DNA of 64,000 bases. Source: Saururus chinensis. Its lineage: Eukaryota > Streptophyta > Magnoliopsida > Piperales > Saururaceae. The stretch's first letter is position 1. The number at the start of each line of letters is the position of its first letter. The stretch lies in contig CP141143.1 of NCBI GenBank assembly GCA_035235625.1, positions 43,819,178 to 43,883,177 on the forward strand, written 5' to 3'. The notes below the pieces were generated by a model that was not told the DNA's origin, searched no databases, and saw only the letters and a list, made by a program, of their open reading frames with translations. This document shows positions 13,670 through 24,625 of this stretch, one piece after another. A program made the translations under genes and the position numbers.

Positions 13670-14040
13670 TGTTGTGCACGATCACCCATACTCTTAGACT
13701 TTACTTTATCTCGTTTACTTCTTTCCCTAAGAACTATTTCCCTTTGTAAAACCATAGTATTTGCTTGTTATTTACTTATGTAAGTTGTAATTGGTTTAGT
13801 TAGTGGCCCCGAACTAGCCTAGCCTAATAACTGGAGTGTTTCCCTAGGGAATTGGGCTGATCTAGCTAGGACTTGGTGCGACTCCATAGGGGATTGGTCA
13901 CACCCTATAAGGGCCGACCTCCTTCTTTGTTCTAGTTATGTAATTGAGATTTTTCTGAACTTCTCCCCTTTCTTCCTTGCTTTTCCCCTTTCCCTGCGTG
14001 AATCTCCTTCATATCGATTGTGCCTACGTCGGGCACATCA
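13670..14040 (+). repeat. 5' LTR (371 bp) of the 13.7-17.4 kb gypsy element
   Basis: Begins TGTTGTGCACGATC immediately after satellite sequence and ends GGGCACATCA one base before the primer site, giving TG...CA ends. No 3' partner is found in the window. Confidence 0.8.
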
Positions 14041-14041
14041 T

Positions 14042-14053
14042 TGGTATCAGAGC
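14042..14053 (+). other. Primer-binding site (tRNA-Met type)
   Basis: TGGTATCAGAGC one base after the LTR end, an exact match to the plant initiator tRNA-Met primer site. Confidence 0.9.
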
Positions 14054-14070
14054 TTGATCGACCCTCGGGC

Positions 14071-15015
14071 ATGGCACAAGGCAAGCAGATTGCTGCCACC
14101 CCTGAAGCACAGACCACGAAGGAGGCTGACGTCTAAGCGAACATCTCTCCTGTCACGGGCACTGCCGCTCCGACAGCCACAGACGGTCCTACGCTGTTGA
14201 ACTCATGGCCAAGATTGATTCCTTGACTATGACGGTGGCACAAATCCAAGTAACACAGTCAGCACTGACAGCGCGATGGGTGCGGCCCTGGCCTCCAGAC
14301 CACGACGGACACAGAGGTACGGTAGGCCCAGGCCCCTCTGCCTGGCCGAACATCCTGTAGATGGGCGGCGCCAGGCCTGGGCATCTCAAGGCCCTCTAGG
14401 TGTTTGGGAGAATGCCCAGTGCTTCCGCCCCCAGGAACTTGTTTCAAGAGATGGATGATGACCCAGTGGAGTGGCTGTACAAGACTGAAAAATTCTTTGC
14501 ATACCAGGGCACGCAGTCAGAGACTGAACTACTGTGCATCATCACATTCCATCTGGATGGAGACACTTTTGTCTGGTTTCAGAGCTTTGAGAAGGAGATC
14601 CACTACCCCTCCTGGGCCGCCTTCTCCAACGAGCACTGTATTCAGTTTGGACTGAATGAGTTCTAGGACTTCAACAAGATGCTCTCCACTCTACGTCAGA
14701 ACACCACTATTTGCACCTATTACATAGAAGCTGGCCAACTGCCTTCCTGACTGGCCAGTGGTTGCCTTGGTGGGCATGTTCAAGCACGGCCTCAAGCCTG
14801 AGATTTATGAGGAGATGCGCCACTTTCCTTGTTCCAGCATGAGGGACATTGTGCGCCATGCTCGCATTGAGGAAGAGAAGCTAGCTAGGTAGCACAGAGG
14901 GGGGTGGCTTGGGTCTTTGCCTCGGCCTGCCATTAGCGCCAACCCCCTGGCCGTGCCCACCAGCAGCCTGGTAGCCGGTCGCTCTGGCTAGCAGGTCGCC
15001 CCAGCAGGCCAGATT
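14071..15015 (+). pseudogene. gag: Gypsy gag pseudogene
   Basis: The first ATG after the primer site (14071) opens a short frame that ends early. The recognisable Retrotrans_gag domain lies at about 14400-14880 ('DPVEWLYKTEKFF', 'LDGDTFVWFQ', 'YPSWAAFSNEHCIQFG'). It is interrupted by a stop after NEF at about 14666 and by a frameshift near 14740. The product would be the capsid/nucleocapsid precursor of the particle. A zinc knuckle follows in the next open stretch. Non-functional as it stands. Confidence 0.75.
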
Positions 15016-15039
15016 ATTCATCGCCGCACCCTGGCCCAG

Positions 15040-15699
15040 ATGGAGGAACACCGTTCTAAGGGGCTATGTTTTTACTGCAACAAGAAGTTCATCCCGGGGC
15101 ATCGTTGTTCTGTCAAGGGCAGCCTTCTAGTGGAGGAGGTTGATGATGACGGAGAGGGGGCAGACGACACTGCCTCATTTGTTGCTGAGGACATGCTACT
15201 CAAGATTTCTGTCCATGCCTTCTCGGGGGCATTTACTCCAAGCACGATGCGAGTCCAGGGCTACCTCAAGCGACAACAAGTGGCTATTCTGATCGACAGC
15301 GCTACCCATAATTTCATTAATGACAAAGTAGCCCATCGGCAAGGCTGTTTTGTCTCCGATTTGAAGCCATTTGATGTGCTGATTGGCGATGGAAAGCACC
15401 GAAAGAGCACCGGGGTGTGTGTTCAGGTTACACTCTCTGTCCAGGGCCACACATTCGTCACCAACCTCTTCTTGCTACATATGAAGGGGGCGGATGTTGT
15501 GTTAGGCATGCAGTGCCTTCAGGAACTTGGAGATGTGGTCTTAAACTTCCGTGACATGTTCATGGACGTTGAGCTTCAGAGGCAGCGGGTTCAGCTTGAA
15601 GGCTGCAGGCCGGGCACCATCCTCTCTGCCCAGCCTTCGAGTTCTTTATTCCGATTGGCCCCCCAAGGGCTCCTTTTGCAGCAGCGCGCCACCATCTAG
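15040..15699 (+). pseudogene. pro: Gag zinc knuckle plus retropepsin
   Basis: 219-codon open stretch. At residues 9-22 it has an atypical zinc knuckle CFYCNKKFIPGHRC (CX2CX7HXC), known from several gypsy lineages. Residues about 80-170 are a retropepsin: 'VAILIDSATHNFIND' is the active site and 'ADVVLGMQCLQELG' the flap/dimer region. The family signature is D-S/T-G-A, but here the Gly codon is missing (DSAT), an in-frame 3-base loss that would disable the protease. It continues toward RT after a TAG stop at about 15697. The role would be polyprotein cleavage. Confidence 0.82.
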
Positions 15700-16996
15700 G
15701 TGACTCAGGATGAGATGCCCCCAGATCTCCAGGAGTTATTGGCAGCACACATGGGCTTGTTCGCTGAGCCGCTGGGTCTTCCTCCCATCCGACCTCGTGA
15801 CAATCAGATTCCCATCTTCCCTGGAGCGGCCCCGACCAATGTCCGCCCTTACCGTTACCCTCACATACAGAAATAAGAGATTGAGTGTCTCGTGGCTGAC
15901 ATGCTCCAGTCCGGGATCTTCCGCCCTAGCACGAGTTCCTACTCATCTCTGGTGCTGCTGGTTCGGAAGAAGGATGGTACATGGAGGTTCTGTGTCGACT
16001 ACCACACCCTGAATGCAATCACTGTCAAAGAAAAATATCCCATACCAGTGATTGAGGAGTTGTTATATGAGCTGACTAGTGCCACAGTCTTCAGTAAACT
16101 CGACCTTCGCTTGGGCCATCAAATTTGGGTGCAACCAGCCGATGTGCACAAGGCTCCATTCCTTACTCATGTCGGCCATTTTGAGTTCCTTGTCATGCCA
16201 TTTGGGCTGACCAACTCCCCCTCCACCTTCCAGTGCCTCATAAACGATCTTTTCAGGCCGTTCCTCCACCGCTATATCTTGGTTTTCTTTGACGACATCC
16301 TGGTGTAGAGCAAGTCATGGGCAGAGCACTTGTCAATCTCAGGTCGGTCTTCTCTATTTTGCGAGATAATTCCTTATTTCTTAAGTGTTCAAAGTGCTCC
16401 TTTGCCAGCCTGCAGGTTGATTACTTAGGCCATACTATTTCGCGAAACGGCGTTGCCATGGACCCAACAAAGGTGGCCGCCATGCTGTCTTGGCCACCAC
16501 CAACATGCGTCTGGGCACTCCATGGTTTTCTGGGCCTCACTAGTTACTATCGGCGGTTCATCAGTCGGTAGGGAGAGTTGGCTCAGCCTCTTACAGAGCT
16601 GCTCAAGAAAGGGGCTTTTGCTTGGAACGCGGCTACCCAAGAGGCATTCGAGGGGCTGAAGAAAGCTATGGCCACGGCCCCTGTCTTGATCTTGCCTGAT
16701 TTCAGCCAACCTTTTGTGGTGGAGAAGGATGCTTCAGATATGGGGCTTGTGGCAGTTCTACTACTGGACGAACGCCCCATTGCTTACTTTAGCAAGGCCT
16801 TGGCTGGCCGCTCTTTGTCCCTGTTCGTGTATGAGAAAGAAATGTTGGCAATCATCCTCACTGTTGATAAGTGGTGGCCTTACTTACTTGGCCACCGGTT
16901 CCTAATTCGCATGGACCACCAGCCCTTGAAGTATTTCTTAGAACAATGGGTGTCCACTCCGTCTCAGCAGCGGTGGGTTAGCAAGCTACTTGGCTA
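15700..16996 (+). pseudogene. pol: Gypsy reverse transcriptase-RNase H pseudogene
   Basis: The RT palm and fingers are readable across four open stretches in changing frames. Motifs are 'LLVRKKDGTWRFCVDYHTLN', 'VFSKLDLRLGHQIWV', '[18 protein letters not shown]' and the catalytic 'YILVFFDDILV' at about 16270-16305. The thumb follows ('YLGHTISRNGVAMDPTKV', 'GFLGLTSYYRRFI'). RNase H follows with 'VVEKDASDMGL', 'YEKEMLAIILTVDKWWPYL' and 'RMDHQPLKYFLEQ', so the three acidic residues are retained. Stops at 15874 (IQK-stop), 16306 (DDILV-stop) and 16569 (ISR-stop) break the frame. These enzymes copied the element RNA to DNA inside particles. Confidence 0.88.
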
Positions 16997-17440
16997 AGAA
17001 GGGTTTTGAGAACACCGTGGCCGACGATCTCTCTTGCATCTCTCTCCTGGGCTCTTGCTTGGCTTTCTCCATTTTATCCTATCCATTTATTGATGAGTTG
17101 AAGCAGGTTTACCTTGATAATTCTTCGACACAAGCTGTGATTGCAGCCCTCTAGACTGACCCTGCTGCCCGACCCATCTTTGTATGGTGGGATGCCCTTC
17201 TTTTTTGGAAGGACCACCTGTGGGTTCCCGATGCAGCTGATCTTCACCGCCGCATTCTTTCCCACTTCCATGACTCTCCTGTGGTCAGATCTTCCTTTTG
17301 CAGGGTATTCACCGGTTTGTTGCAGTCCTTACCTATTCTAGATAAGGTATGGGAGGATGTTTTGATTGACTTTGTGGAGGCCATGCCCGTGGTGCAAGGT
17401 AAGTTAGTGATTATGGTGTTGGTAGACTGGCAGTCCAAGT
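16997..17440 (+). pseudogene. int: Integrase remnant, internally deleted and truncated
   Basis: Fragments in shifting frames: a post-RNase H stretch 'FENTVADDLS', a zinc-binding entry ('DAADLHRRILSHFHDSP') and the start of the catalytic core ('KVWEDVLIDFVEAMP', 'IMVLVDWQSKY'). In the family about 50 residues carrying the rest of the HHCC zinc motif lie between HDSP and the core, and they are missing here. Similarity stops after SKY at about 17440, where sequence homologous to the neighbouring element's LTR begins. The second Asp and Glu of the DDE triad are absent. Confidence 0.72.
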
Positions 17441-19828
17441 ATATATCCACTTATACTGAATAGGATCAAATAAGTTTATAAAACCCATCAAGGGACTAAG
17501 CTTAGGTTTTGTAATTATCATTCATAAGCCACTAAATTTTTTTTATTCTAAACATATCTAGCTCAATTAAAACCAAGTCCTTGACCTAGTCTCAAAGTGT
17601 TAAAAGTCTCAATATCATAGACTAAACCACCAAATTAACAGAAAACTGATGCAGAAGTTAATCTCTGCAACAACTCTTAATATCAGACTCCAACCTTGGA
17701 GTAGACTGCTTAACAGCAGCTTGACCCAAACCCTCAGGGCTCTCAATTGCCTTCCACGAGTCTGAAGGAATAGATCCCAACTGTGCTCATGGACACAGAT
17801 TAGCGAGAAGAACAAGCCTTCCATGATGCTCATACAACTCCGCTTTTCGTACGCACTATATGGTCCTGGGAAGACCTGCGGGAAACCCGCAGTAAAGACC
17901 TTCTGGTCAACACCCAAACCGTCATGGCGATGGAGAAGCGTATCGCAATCTCCACCATTCCCCAACTGTGGGAAAAATAAGTATTTGCAGACTTTTTAGA
18001 TAAAATTCCAAGGAACCTAAGGCTCTATGGCTCAAGGTTCCGCATAAAACAAGCACAGTCCAAAATAATTTATTTATGTCACACGTTCGCTCAAATGAAC
18101 GAATATGTTCTCACACCGTTCATTAACCCCTAATCACCCCTGAAGGTAAATTAGTATATTTAAAATATTAATGAAGGTACTATTAGTCATTTAAACCCCT
18201 CATGCCCCATTGCAAGGTTTTAACTAATTATTTATTATTTTTCACCATTAAAAAAATTATGCTAGTAGATGTATTTTAACAAAATATAAGAAATTAAGCT
18301 GGTTTGGCCTGAACTGGTCCAATTCCTTGTGAACTGGGCCGGTTCAGGGATAAAAAGTGGATGGGTTGGCCGAACTGCTCCCGACCCATCATCTTCCTCA
18401 CACGTCCTTGCTGAAACAAACCAGCTGAAACAAACAATAGGTAGGCCAGAGCAGAGGAAATCCGGCCAGCGCTCTTCAACTAGACTTTCCGCTCTGGTCT
18501 TGCTAGAAAAATCCGCCTTGACCCCCCAATGCTTCTAGGCGATTCTAACGGCGCCAACCCAACTCTCCGGCTGTTAACCTTCACACCCCTATCCCAGGCA
18601 CTCAGAGGAGAAGGCGGCGGTTGGTGAACAGCCGCCGGCCCAATGAACTGCTCCTGCCGGTAAAATCCGCCGCCCACCTCTAAGCACTTCTGGGTAAATT
18701 TTTATGACACCCAGCACCACCTCCTATCTCTCTGTTCTGTTCCCTTCCACACGCAGAGAGGAGAAGATGCTCCCATGGTGAGCAGTCTCCCGTCCGGCAA
18801 CCTAAGGCTACCAGAATAAAACCATCTTCCCCGCTCCTCACATCACCACAGAACTACAGAAGCATTAATCCTTCGGACTCCGCCGGCCGATCCCATCTGT
18901 AAGCGCCAGCGAGTTAAACAGAGACACTTCTTACATTTACTGGCGGGTTAAACAGAGACTCTCCAGCCAGAGAGTCTAAGTAGCAAGTCCTCCTCCATTA
19001 ACCCCAGCCCTAGCTCGCCGGCTCGTCACTATCTTCACTGTTGCAACAAGTTTGAAAAAAAATGGGCAGCGGAGATTTCTTTCCGTGTCCCTGCTGCCAC
19101 AAATAATGTAAACCGACTCCATCACACCTCGGCCACCCCAGGGAGTATCCTATGGCTATCGGCCAGGCTCAACGAACTACACGTAGGTCTGCCCCTCCAT
19201 TGAAACAAGGGTAAGCATGGATCAACCAGCCTACAGAGAAGTTTTTCCCCGGCGTCCAGCAATGCCCCGATTACTCACCCGGACTTTGCTGGGATGGAAA
19301 AAAATTTCTAAAGCATTGGCCGAGCCATGCTTGCACTCTCTTTATTACAATTTTGATGAAAGACGTATCGATCAAGCATTCATATTTAAGCAAAATCCCA
19401 TGTTTGAAGATTATAAACAAGAATCCTACCTTTCTCGATGGTGTCTTCGTGCACGCTCCTCCTCCTCACCTCCTTTTCCAGCGACGAACCTTCTTATCCG
19501 GCCACCAGAACCTGCAAGCCTTCAGCCTTAATGGCTTTCGCACAGCTTATGAAGAAGGAGATGGCGGCTAGGGTTCTTTTAAGGTGGGTTTAAATAAGAG
19601 AAGGAGGGGAGAAGCCTTGTTCTATATGGAGAAGGTAGTGGTACGTAATGCCAATTACCCCTATGCCAAGTCACCCCTAAGTGGTCCCCACTAGGTGACC
19701 CTACTCAATTTAAGCTCTTAATAAATAAATAACCCTAACTATGCTAATTCTCCATCAATTAATTTCTAAAAAACATTGAAAATAGCCAAAAAAATCAAAA
19801 AATTACCTTGAAAATCCTGGATGCTACA
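17441..19828 (-). repeat. 3' LTR, truncated at its distal end
   Basis: Homologous to 24973-27307. The segment corresponding to 24626-24972 is absent. The alignment begins with TATATCCACTTATACTGAAT against TATACCCACTTATACTCAAT. The inner end GGATGCTACA at 19828 is followed by the polypurine tract of the minus strand. Confidence 0.87.
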
Positions 19829-19840
19829 TCCTTTCCCCCT
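19829..19840 (-). other. Polypurine tract
   Basis: The minus strand reads AGGGGGAAAGGA immediately before the 3' LTR start TGTAGCATCC. This is the expected plus-strand primer for reverse transcription. Confidence 0.85.
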
Positions 19841-19863
19841 TAAAACAATTTTGTCCTCAAAAT

Positions 19864-21381
19864 TCAGACGACTTCATCCACAAAGAGTTCAGGGTAGGTT
19901 TATCGTATCTCCGCTTCTGGCTCCCAGGTCATTTCTTCAAAGGTCTGACTTTGCCACAAAACCTTGACCAAAGGAATAGTCTTGCTTCTTAGAACCTGAT
20001 TTTTTTTATCCAATATCTTGACAGGCCTTTCTGCAAAAGTAAGATCAGGTTACAACTCAACCATATTGTGGTCGATTACATGAGACAGATCTTGCATGTA
20101 TTTCCTTAACATTGACACATGAAAGACATTATGCACCTCAGCAAAGTTAGGAGGTAAAGCAAGCCTATAAGCTGCTAGACCAATCTGATCAAGGATTTCA
20201 AAGGGTCCAACGTAGCACGGACTCAACTTGCCCTTCTTCCCAAACCGCATAACCCCCTTGGTTGGTGAGACTTTCAAGAAAACATGATCTCCAATGTCGA
20301 ATTCCAAAACCCTTCGCCTTCGATCTGCATAACTTTTCTGCCTACTTTGTGCTGTCAACAATTTATGTTTGATTTCCTTCACCTTATCAGCACATTGTTG
20401 TACAATTTCAGACTTCATAACCCTCCGCTCACCTACTTCATCCCAGCATGTAGGGGAACAACATGGTCGTCCATAAAGGGCTTCATAAGGTGCCATATCA
20501 ATGCTAGAATGATAATTGTTGTTGTAGGAAAATTCTATCAAGGGTAGGAAGTCATCTCAATTACCTTTCCAGTCCAAGATACATGCCCTAAGCATATCCT
20601 TTAGAGTTTGGATGGTACACTCTGACTGGTCATCAGTCTGAGGATGGAAAGCTGTGCTAAAGTTCAACTTTGTCCCCAAGGCTTCTTGCACACTTTTCCA
20701 ATATCTAGAAGTGAAGCGAGGATCTTTATCAAAAACAATAGATATTGGTGTGCCATGGAGCCTTACAATTTCTCTGACATAAAGTTGAGTCAAACTCTCT
20801 AGTGACTACTTCCACCTGATGGGCAAGAAGTGTGCAGTCTTTGTCAATCTATCCACTACAACCCATACTGCATCATGCTGCTTCTGTGTCTTAGGCAATC
20901 CAACCACAAAGTCCATCGTGATATGCTCCCATTTCCACTGAGGAATTTCTAAGGGATTCAATAGACTTGCAGGCCTCTGATGCTCTGCCTTAACCTGTTG
21001 GCAAGTCAGACATTTCGATACGAATTCCCCGATGTCTCTCTTCATGCCTTCCCACCAGAAGCTTCGCTTCAAATCTTGATACATCTTATTCCGTCCCGGA
21101 TGTATAGTGTATTTGGAATGATGGGCTTCATGTAATAGTTCTTGCCTTAAGCTAGGAATGGCGGGAACAACTAGCCTTCTGCTAAAACGCACACCTCCAT
21201 CGGTTCCCTGAGAGAAGTTAGGTCTTTCCACCAATTTCTGAACCTCATCATCAGTTTGTTGGGCTGTAATGATTTTCTCCACTAGCTCTGACTGGATAGA
21301 AAAATTAGCCAACATTGGCTTCCCTTTTCTGGAAGGAACATCTATATAAAGGCTAGCCATGCTCTGTAGCAATTCCTATTC
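19864..21381 (-). pseudogene. int: Chromovirus integrase with chromodomain-like tail
   Basis: Zinc-binding HHCC region ('LLHEAHHSKYTIHPG', 'CLTCQQVKAEH') is followed by the DDE core: Asp in 'ITMDFVVGLP', Asp in '[14 protein letters not shown]', Glu in '[11 protein letters not shown]'. The GPF/Y-type module follows ('KGKLSPCYVGPFEILDQIG', 'VHNVFHVSMLRKYM'), then a C-terminal chromodomain-like stretch ('VKVLWQSQTFEEMTWEPE'). In chromoviruses this tail directs insertion to heterochromatin. Stops at about 20805, 20554 (GN-stop-DD, from TGG) and 20050 split it into three frames. It ends at the TGA 19866-19864, just before the polypurine tract. Confidence 0.88.
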
Positions 21382-22968
21382 TTTAATCATCATTTGTGCT
21401 ACCATGGTTTCAGATTTTCTACTTAGAGCATCTGCCACCACGTTAGCTTTTCCAGGGTGATACAGAATGGTAAAGTCATAATCCTTTAAGTACTCAAGCC
21501 ATCTTCTCTATCTCATATTCAGGTCCTTCTGGGAAAACACATATTTTAAGCTTTTATGATTAGTGTAAACCTCAAAGGTTTCACCATAGAGGTAGTGTCG
21601 CCATATCTTCAGAGCAAAAACCACAACAGCCAATTCTAAATCATGTGTGGGGTAGTTCTGCTCATGAACCTTCAACTGCCTAGATGCGTATGCTATGACT
21701 TTGCCTCGCTGCATCAATACACAACCCAACCCCTTGCTAGAGGCATCGCTATAAATCACAAACCCACCTTCTCCTGAAGGTAAAGTAAGGATGGGAGCAC
21801 TAGTCAACCTTCTCTTCAATTCTTGAAAACTGTTTTCACATACTTCATCCCAAGTAAATCTGACACCCTTCCTAGTCAGCTTGGTCATAGGTAAGGCTAA
21901 AGTGGAAAATCCTTCAATGAATCACCTGTAATAACCTGCTAAACCAAGGAAACTACGAATTTCAGTAACAAATTTAGGTCTTTCCCATTTCATCACAGCC
22001 TCAACTTTTGCAGGATCAACGGCTACCCCATTCTTGGATATGACATGCCCCAAGAAGTTGATGCTTTCTAACCAAAAGTCACATTTGCTGAATTTTGCAT
22101 ATAACTTATGGTTTATGAGAGTTTGCAACACTTCTCTTAAATGATCTTTGTGTTCTTCAACTGTGGCTGAATAAATTAATATATCATCTACAAACACTAT
22201 CACTAATCTGTCTAACCAAGGTTTATATATCCTGTTCATAAGATCCATGAAGGCTGCAGGAGCATTAGTCAGTCCAAAAGGCATAACCAAAAATTCATAA
22301 TGGCCATACCTGGTTCTTAAAGCAGTTTTTGGTATATCCACTTCTCGAATCCTCAATTGGTGATAACTGGATCTTAAATCAATACGGGAGAAGACTTTTG
22401 CTGATTGTAGCTGGTCAAAGAGATCATCAATACGAGGAAGTGGATACTTATTCTTTATGGTCACTTGATTCAACATTCGGTAGTCTATGCACAAGTGAAG
22501 TGAACCATCCTTCTTCTTCACAAACAAGACAGGTGCCCCCCAAGGAGAGACACTGGGATGGATGAAACCCCTGTCTAAAAGATCCTGAAGCTGTTCCTTC
22601 AACTGCTTTATTTCAGCTGGAGCCATCCTATAAGGTGCTTTGGAAATTGGGGATGTGCCTGGTATGAGGTCGATGGTGAAATCAACCTCCCTTTTGGGTG
22701 GGAGACTAGGAAGTTCTTCAGGAAAGACATCTGAAAACTCAGAGACAACCTCTATGTCCTCCAAGTTAGGTCTGGTAGACTCTAGTGTGACTACACTAGC
22801 AAGGTAAGCCACACATCCCTTTGCCAAGAGTTTGTTGGCCTTCAAAGCTGAAATAATACAAGAATTTCCTCTCTCCCTGATCCCTTGAAATACAATTTCT
22901 CTCTCCCCAGGAATTTGAAAGGTAACCCTTTTCTAATTACAATCAACTAAGCCATAAAATTTAGACAA
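21382..22968 (-). pseudogene. pol: Chromovirus reverse transcriptase-RNase H pseudogene
   Basis: A 307-codon open stretch carries the whole RT: '[17 protein letters not shown]', '[20 protein letters not shown]', '[15 protein letters not shown]', '[20 protein letters not shown]' and catalytic '[12 protein letters not shown]'. A TGA replaces the second Arg of YYRRF at 21920. RNase H then runs 21888-21508 with '[16 protein letters not shown]', '[14 protein letters not shown]' and '[12 protein letters not shown]'. The third acidic residue of the RNase H site (TDH) is Asn here, a G-to-A change. A further stop (from CAG) lies before RRWLEY. It would copy genomic RNA and degrade the template in particles. 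Confidence 0.9.
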
Positions 22969-24495
22969 CTAGTCCATCCCTAGGATTACATCAAAATCCA
23001 ACATATCAAGGATAACTAGGTCAGCTGGCAATTCCCGCTTACCCAAACAAATAGGTACACCTTGGAGGTAATCCAATGCTTGAACTGGATTCCCAATAGG
23101 TGTATGAACAAGTAATTCATGTGGTAAAACAGACTTAGGGTACTCTATGCTCAAAGCAAACACTGTGGATATAAAAGAGTGAGTTGCACTCGGATCCAAT
23201 AGAATCTTAGCAAACTGATCAAGGATAGAAAGTGTACCTTCAACGACATCATTCTTCTCTACATCTTTAGATGAAAGTGAGAAAACTCTGGCCTTCACTA
23301 TCTTGGAGGGATCTTCAACCTTGATCTTCACTTGCTTGTCAGGGCAGTCTTTTGCAATATGTCCTTGCTTGTGACATACAAAACAGGTCCTGGTTTCTCT
23401 TGCACAAGGCTGCCCGGGGTGATATCTTCCACATGTACCACACTTGTCAAATTTCTTCATTTGCTGCTGTCCGAAACCCTGACTAAAGCTCAGGTTAGCA
23501 CCCTGACCAGTACTCTTTTGCTGCTTAAATGGCTGCCGGTTCTAATTATCATTTATGGGCCTTTTAAAGTCCATAGAGTTCCCATTCTTCTTGGTCTCTG
23601 ACCCTCTCCTCCGGTTCTTAGACCTCAAGTAGTCCTCCTCATGAATAGAGGCCTGAGCCACTGCATCAGCAAAGGATGTCGGTCTGGAAGACAGCACCTT
23701 AGACCTCAGTCCTTCCCATAGACTCCAAACAAAGTGCTCCTTCTTCTGATCATCTGTCTGCACAGCTTGTCTTGCAAACCTCAAAAGCTGCACAAACTTA
23801 GTCTCATATTGGACCACAGACATCTCTCCCTATTCCAAATCCAAGAACTCTTTTTCCTTTCTCCTTCTAACATGTGGGGGAAAATATTTTTGATAGAAGA
23901 CATCAATGAACTCGTCCCAAGATATATTAGTTCTACCATGAAACTGAGTGTCCTTGACCATCTTCCACCAGAAGTGTGCCTCCTCTGTAAGCATGAAAGA
24001 GGCCACATCAACCTTCCGTTCAGAGCTCATAGCCACAGCCACAAATGTCTTCTCCACCGCTTCCACCCATTTTTCTGCTTCTTTAGGGTAAACCTTTCCT
24101 GTAAAAGAGGGTGTCAGCTTCTTGAAGCTCTCCACCAATGTAGAGTCATGTGCTTCATGCCTCTCCACCTCAGCACGTTGTTGAGCCTGCACCTGAACTT
24201 CTTTGGCTTGCACTGCTTGTTCCTGCAAAGTCTGTGCATGAGCTGCATGTGCCTGAATAAGTTCTATCTGGGCTTGAATTGTTCTGGTCATCTCCTGAAA
24301 AATAACCCTCATCTCTACAGGGTTCAGATCTTGGCCTTGTGCAGCAATACCTGAAGAAGATGCACCAGATCCTCCATCCTACCCAACAGTTATGGTAACA
24401 TTTGCAACAGTGGCAGCCACCACAGGAAAGTTCTTTGGCACATTCTCCTCTGGAGTAGCTCTCCTAATACGATAATAAACTTGATTCAATGTCAT
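22969..24495 (-). pseudogene. gag-pro: Chromovirus gag-protease pseudogene
   Basis: Starts at ATG 24495 (MTLNQVYYR), the first ATG after the primer site in the gag frame. A glutamine-rich helical stretch (24.1-24.3 kb) precedes Retrotrans_gag ('FTGKVYPKEAEKWVE', 'HFWWKMVKDTQF', 'YFPPHVRRRKEKEFLDLE'). Two zinc fingers follow: CGTCGRYHPGQPC and CFVCHKQGHIAKDC. The retropepsin reads 'ILLDPSATHSFIS' with a Pro-Ser-Ala variant of DSGAT, and ends 'LDMLDFDVILGMD'. In-frame stops include TAG after DLE (from CAG), one after NDN, and TAG after GMD (from TGG). It is broken into three open stretches of about 160, 93 and 163 codons. Confidence 0.87.
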
Positions 24496-24610
24496 CTCAA
24501 CCTACAAGATAACACAGATTCTAAGAATAGAAATTCTACCCATAAACCTTCCATTCCATGCTCTAATTATCACTCTCATTAGTCATCAACTTGCAGATGG
24601 AATTAACCTG

Positions 24611-24623
24611 GGCTCCCATACCA
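24611..24623 (-). other. Primer-binding site, degenerate tRNA-Met type
   Basis: The minus strand reads TGGTATGGGAGCC two bases inside the 5' LTR. It matches the tRNA-Met site TGGTATCAGAGCC at 11 of 13 positions. Confidence 0.75.
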
Positions 24624-24625
24624 AC

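Larger units (their letters stand above)
13670..17440 (+). mobile_element. Truncated Ty3/gypsy element with short LTR (plus strand)
   Basis: Order: 5' LTR, primer site, gag, zinc knuckle, protease, reverse transcriptase, RNase H, partial integrase. This order with RT before integrase is Ty3/gypsy. The short LTR (371 bp), the CFYC...PGHRC knuckle and the RT motifs suit a small chromovirus group such as Reina/Galadriel, but I cannot fix the lineage. It is inserted in the satellite at 13670. Integrase breaks off at about 17440, where the next element's LTR starts. GC content is clearly higher than in the satellite. Confidence 0.88.

Noticed and set aside
17615..17965. 116-codon frame and its partner at 25148-25366
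   Set aside because: Both are inside LTRs of the same chromovirus, with no domain, and are opened or closed differently in the two LTRs.
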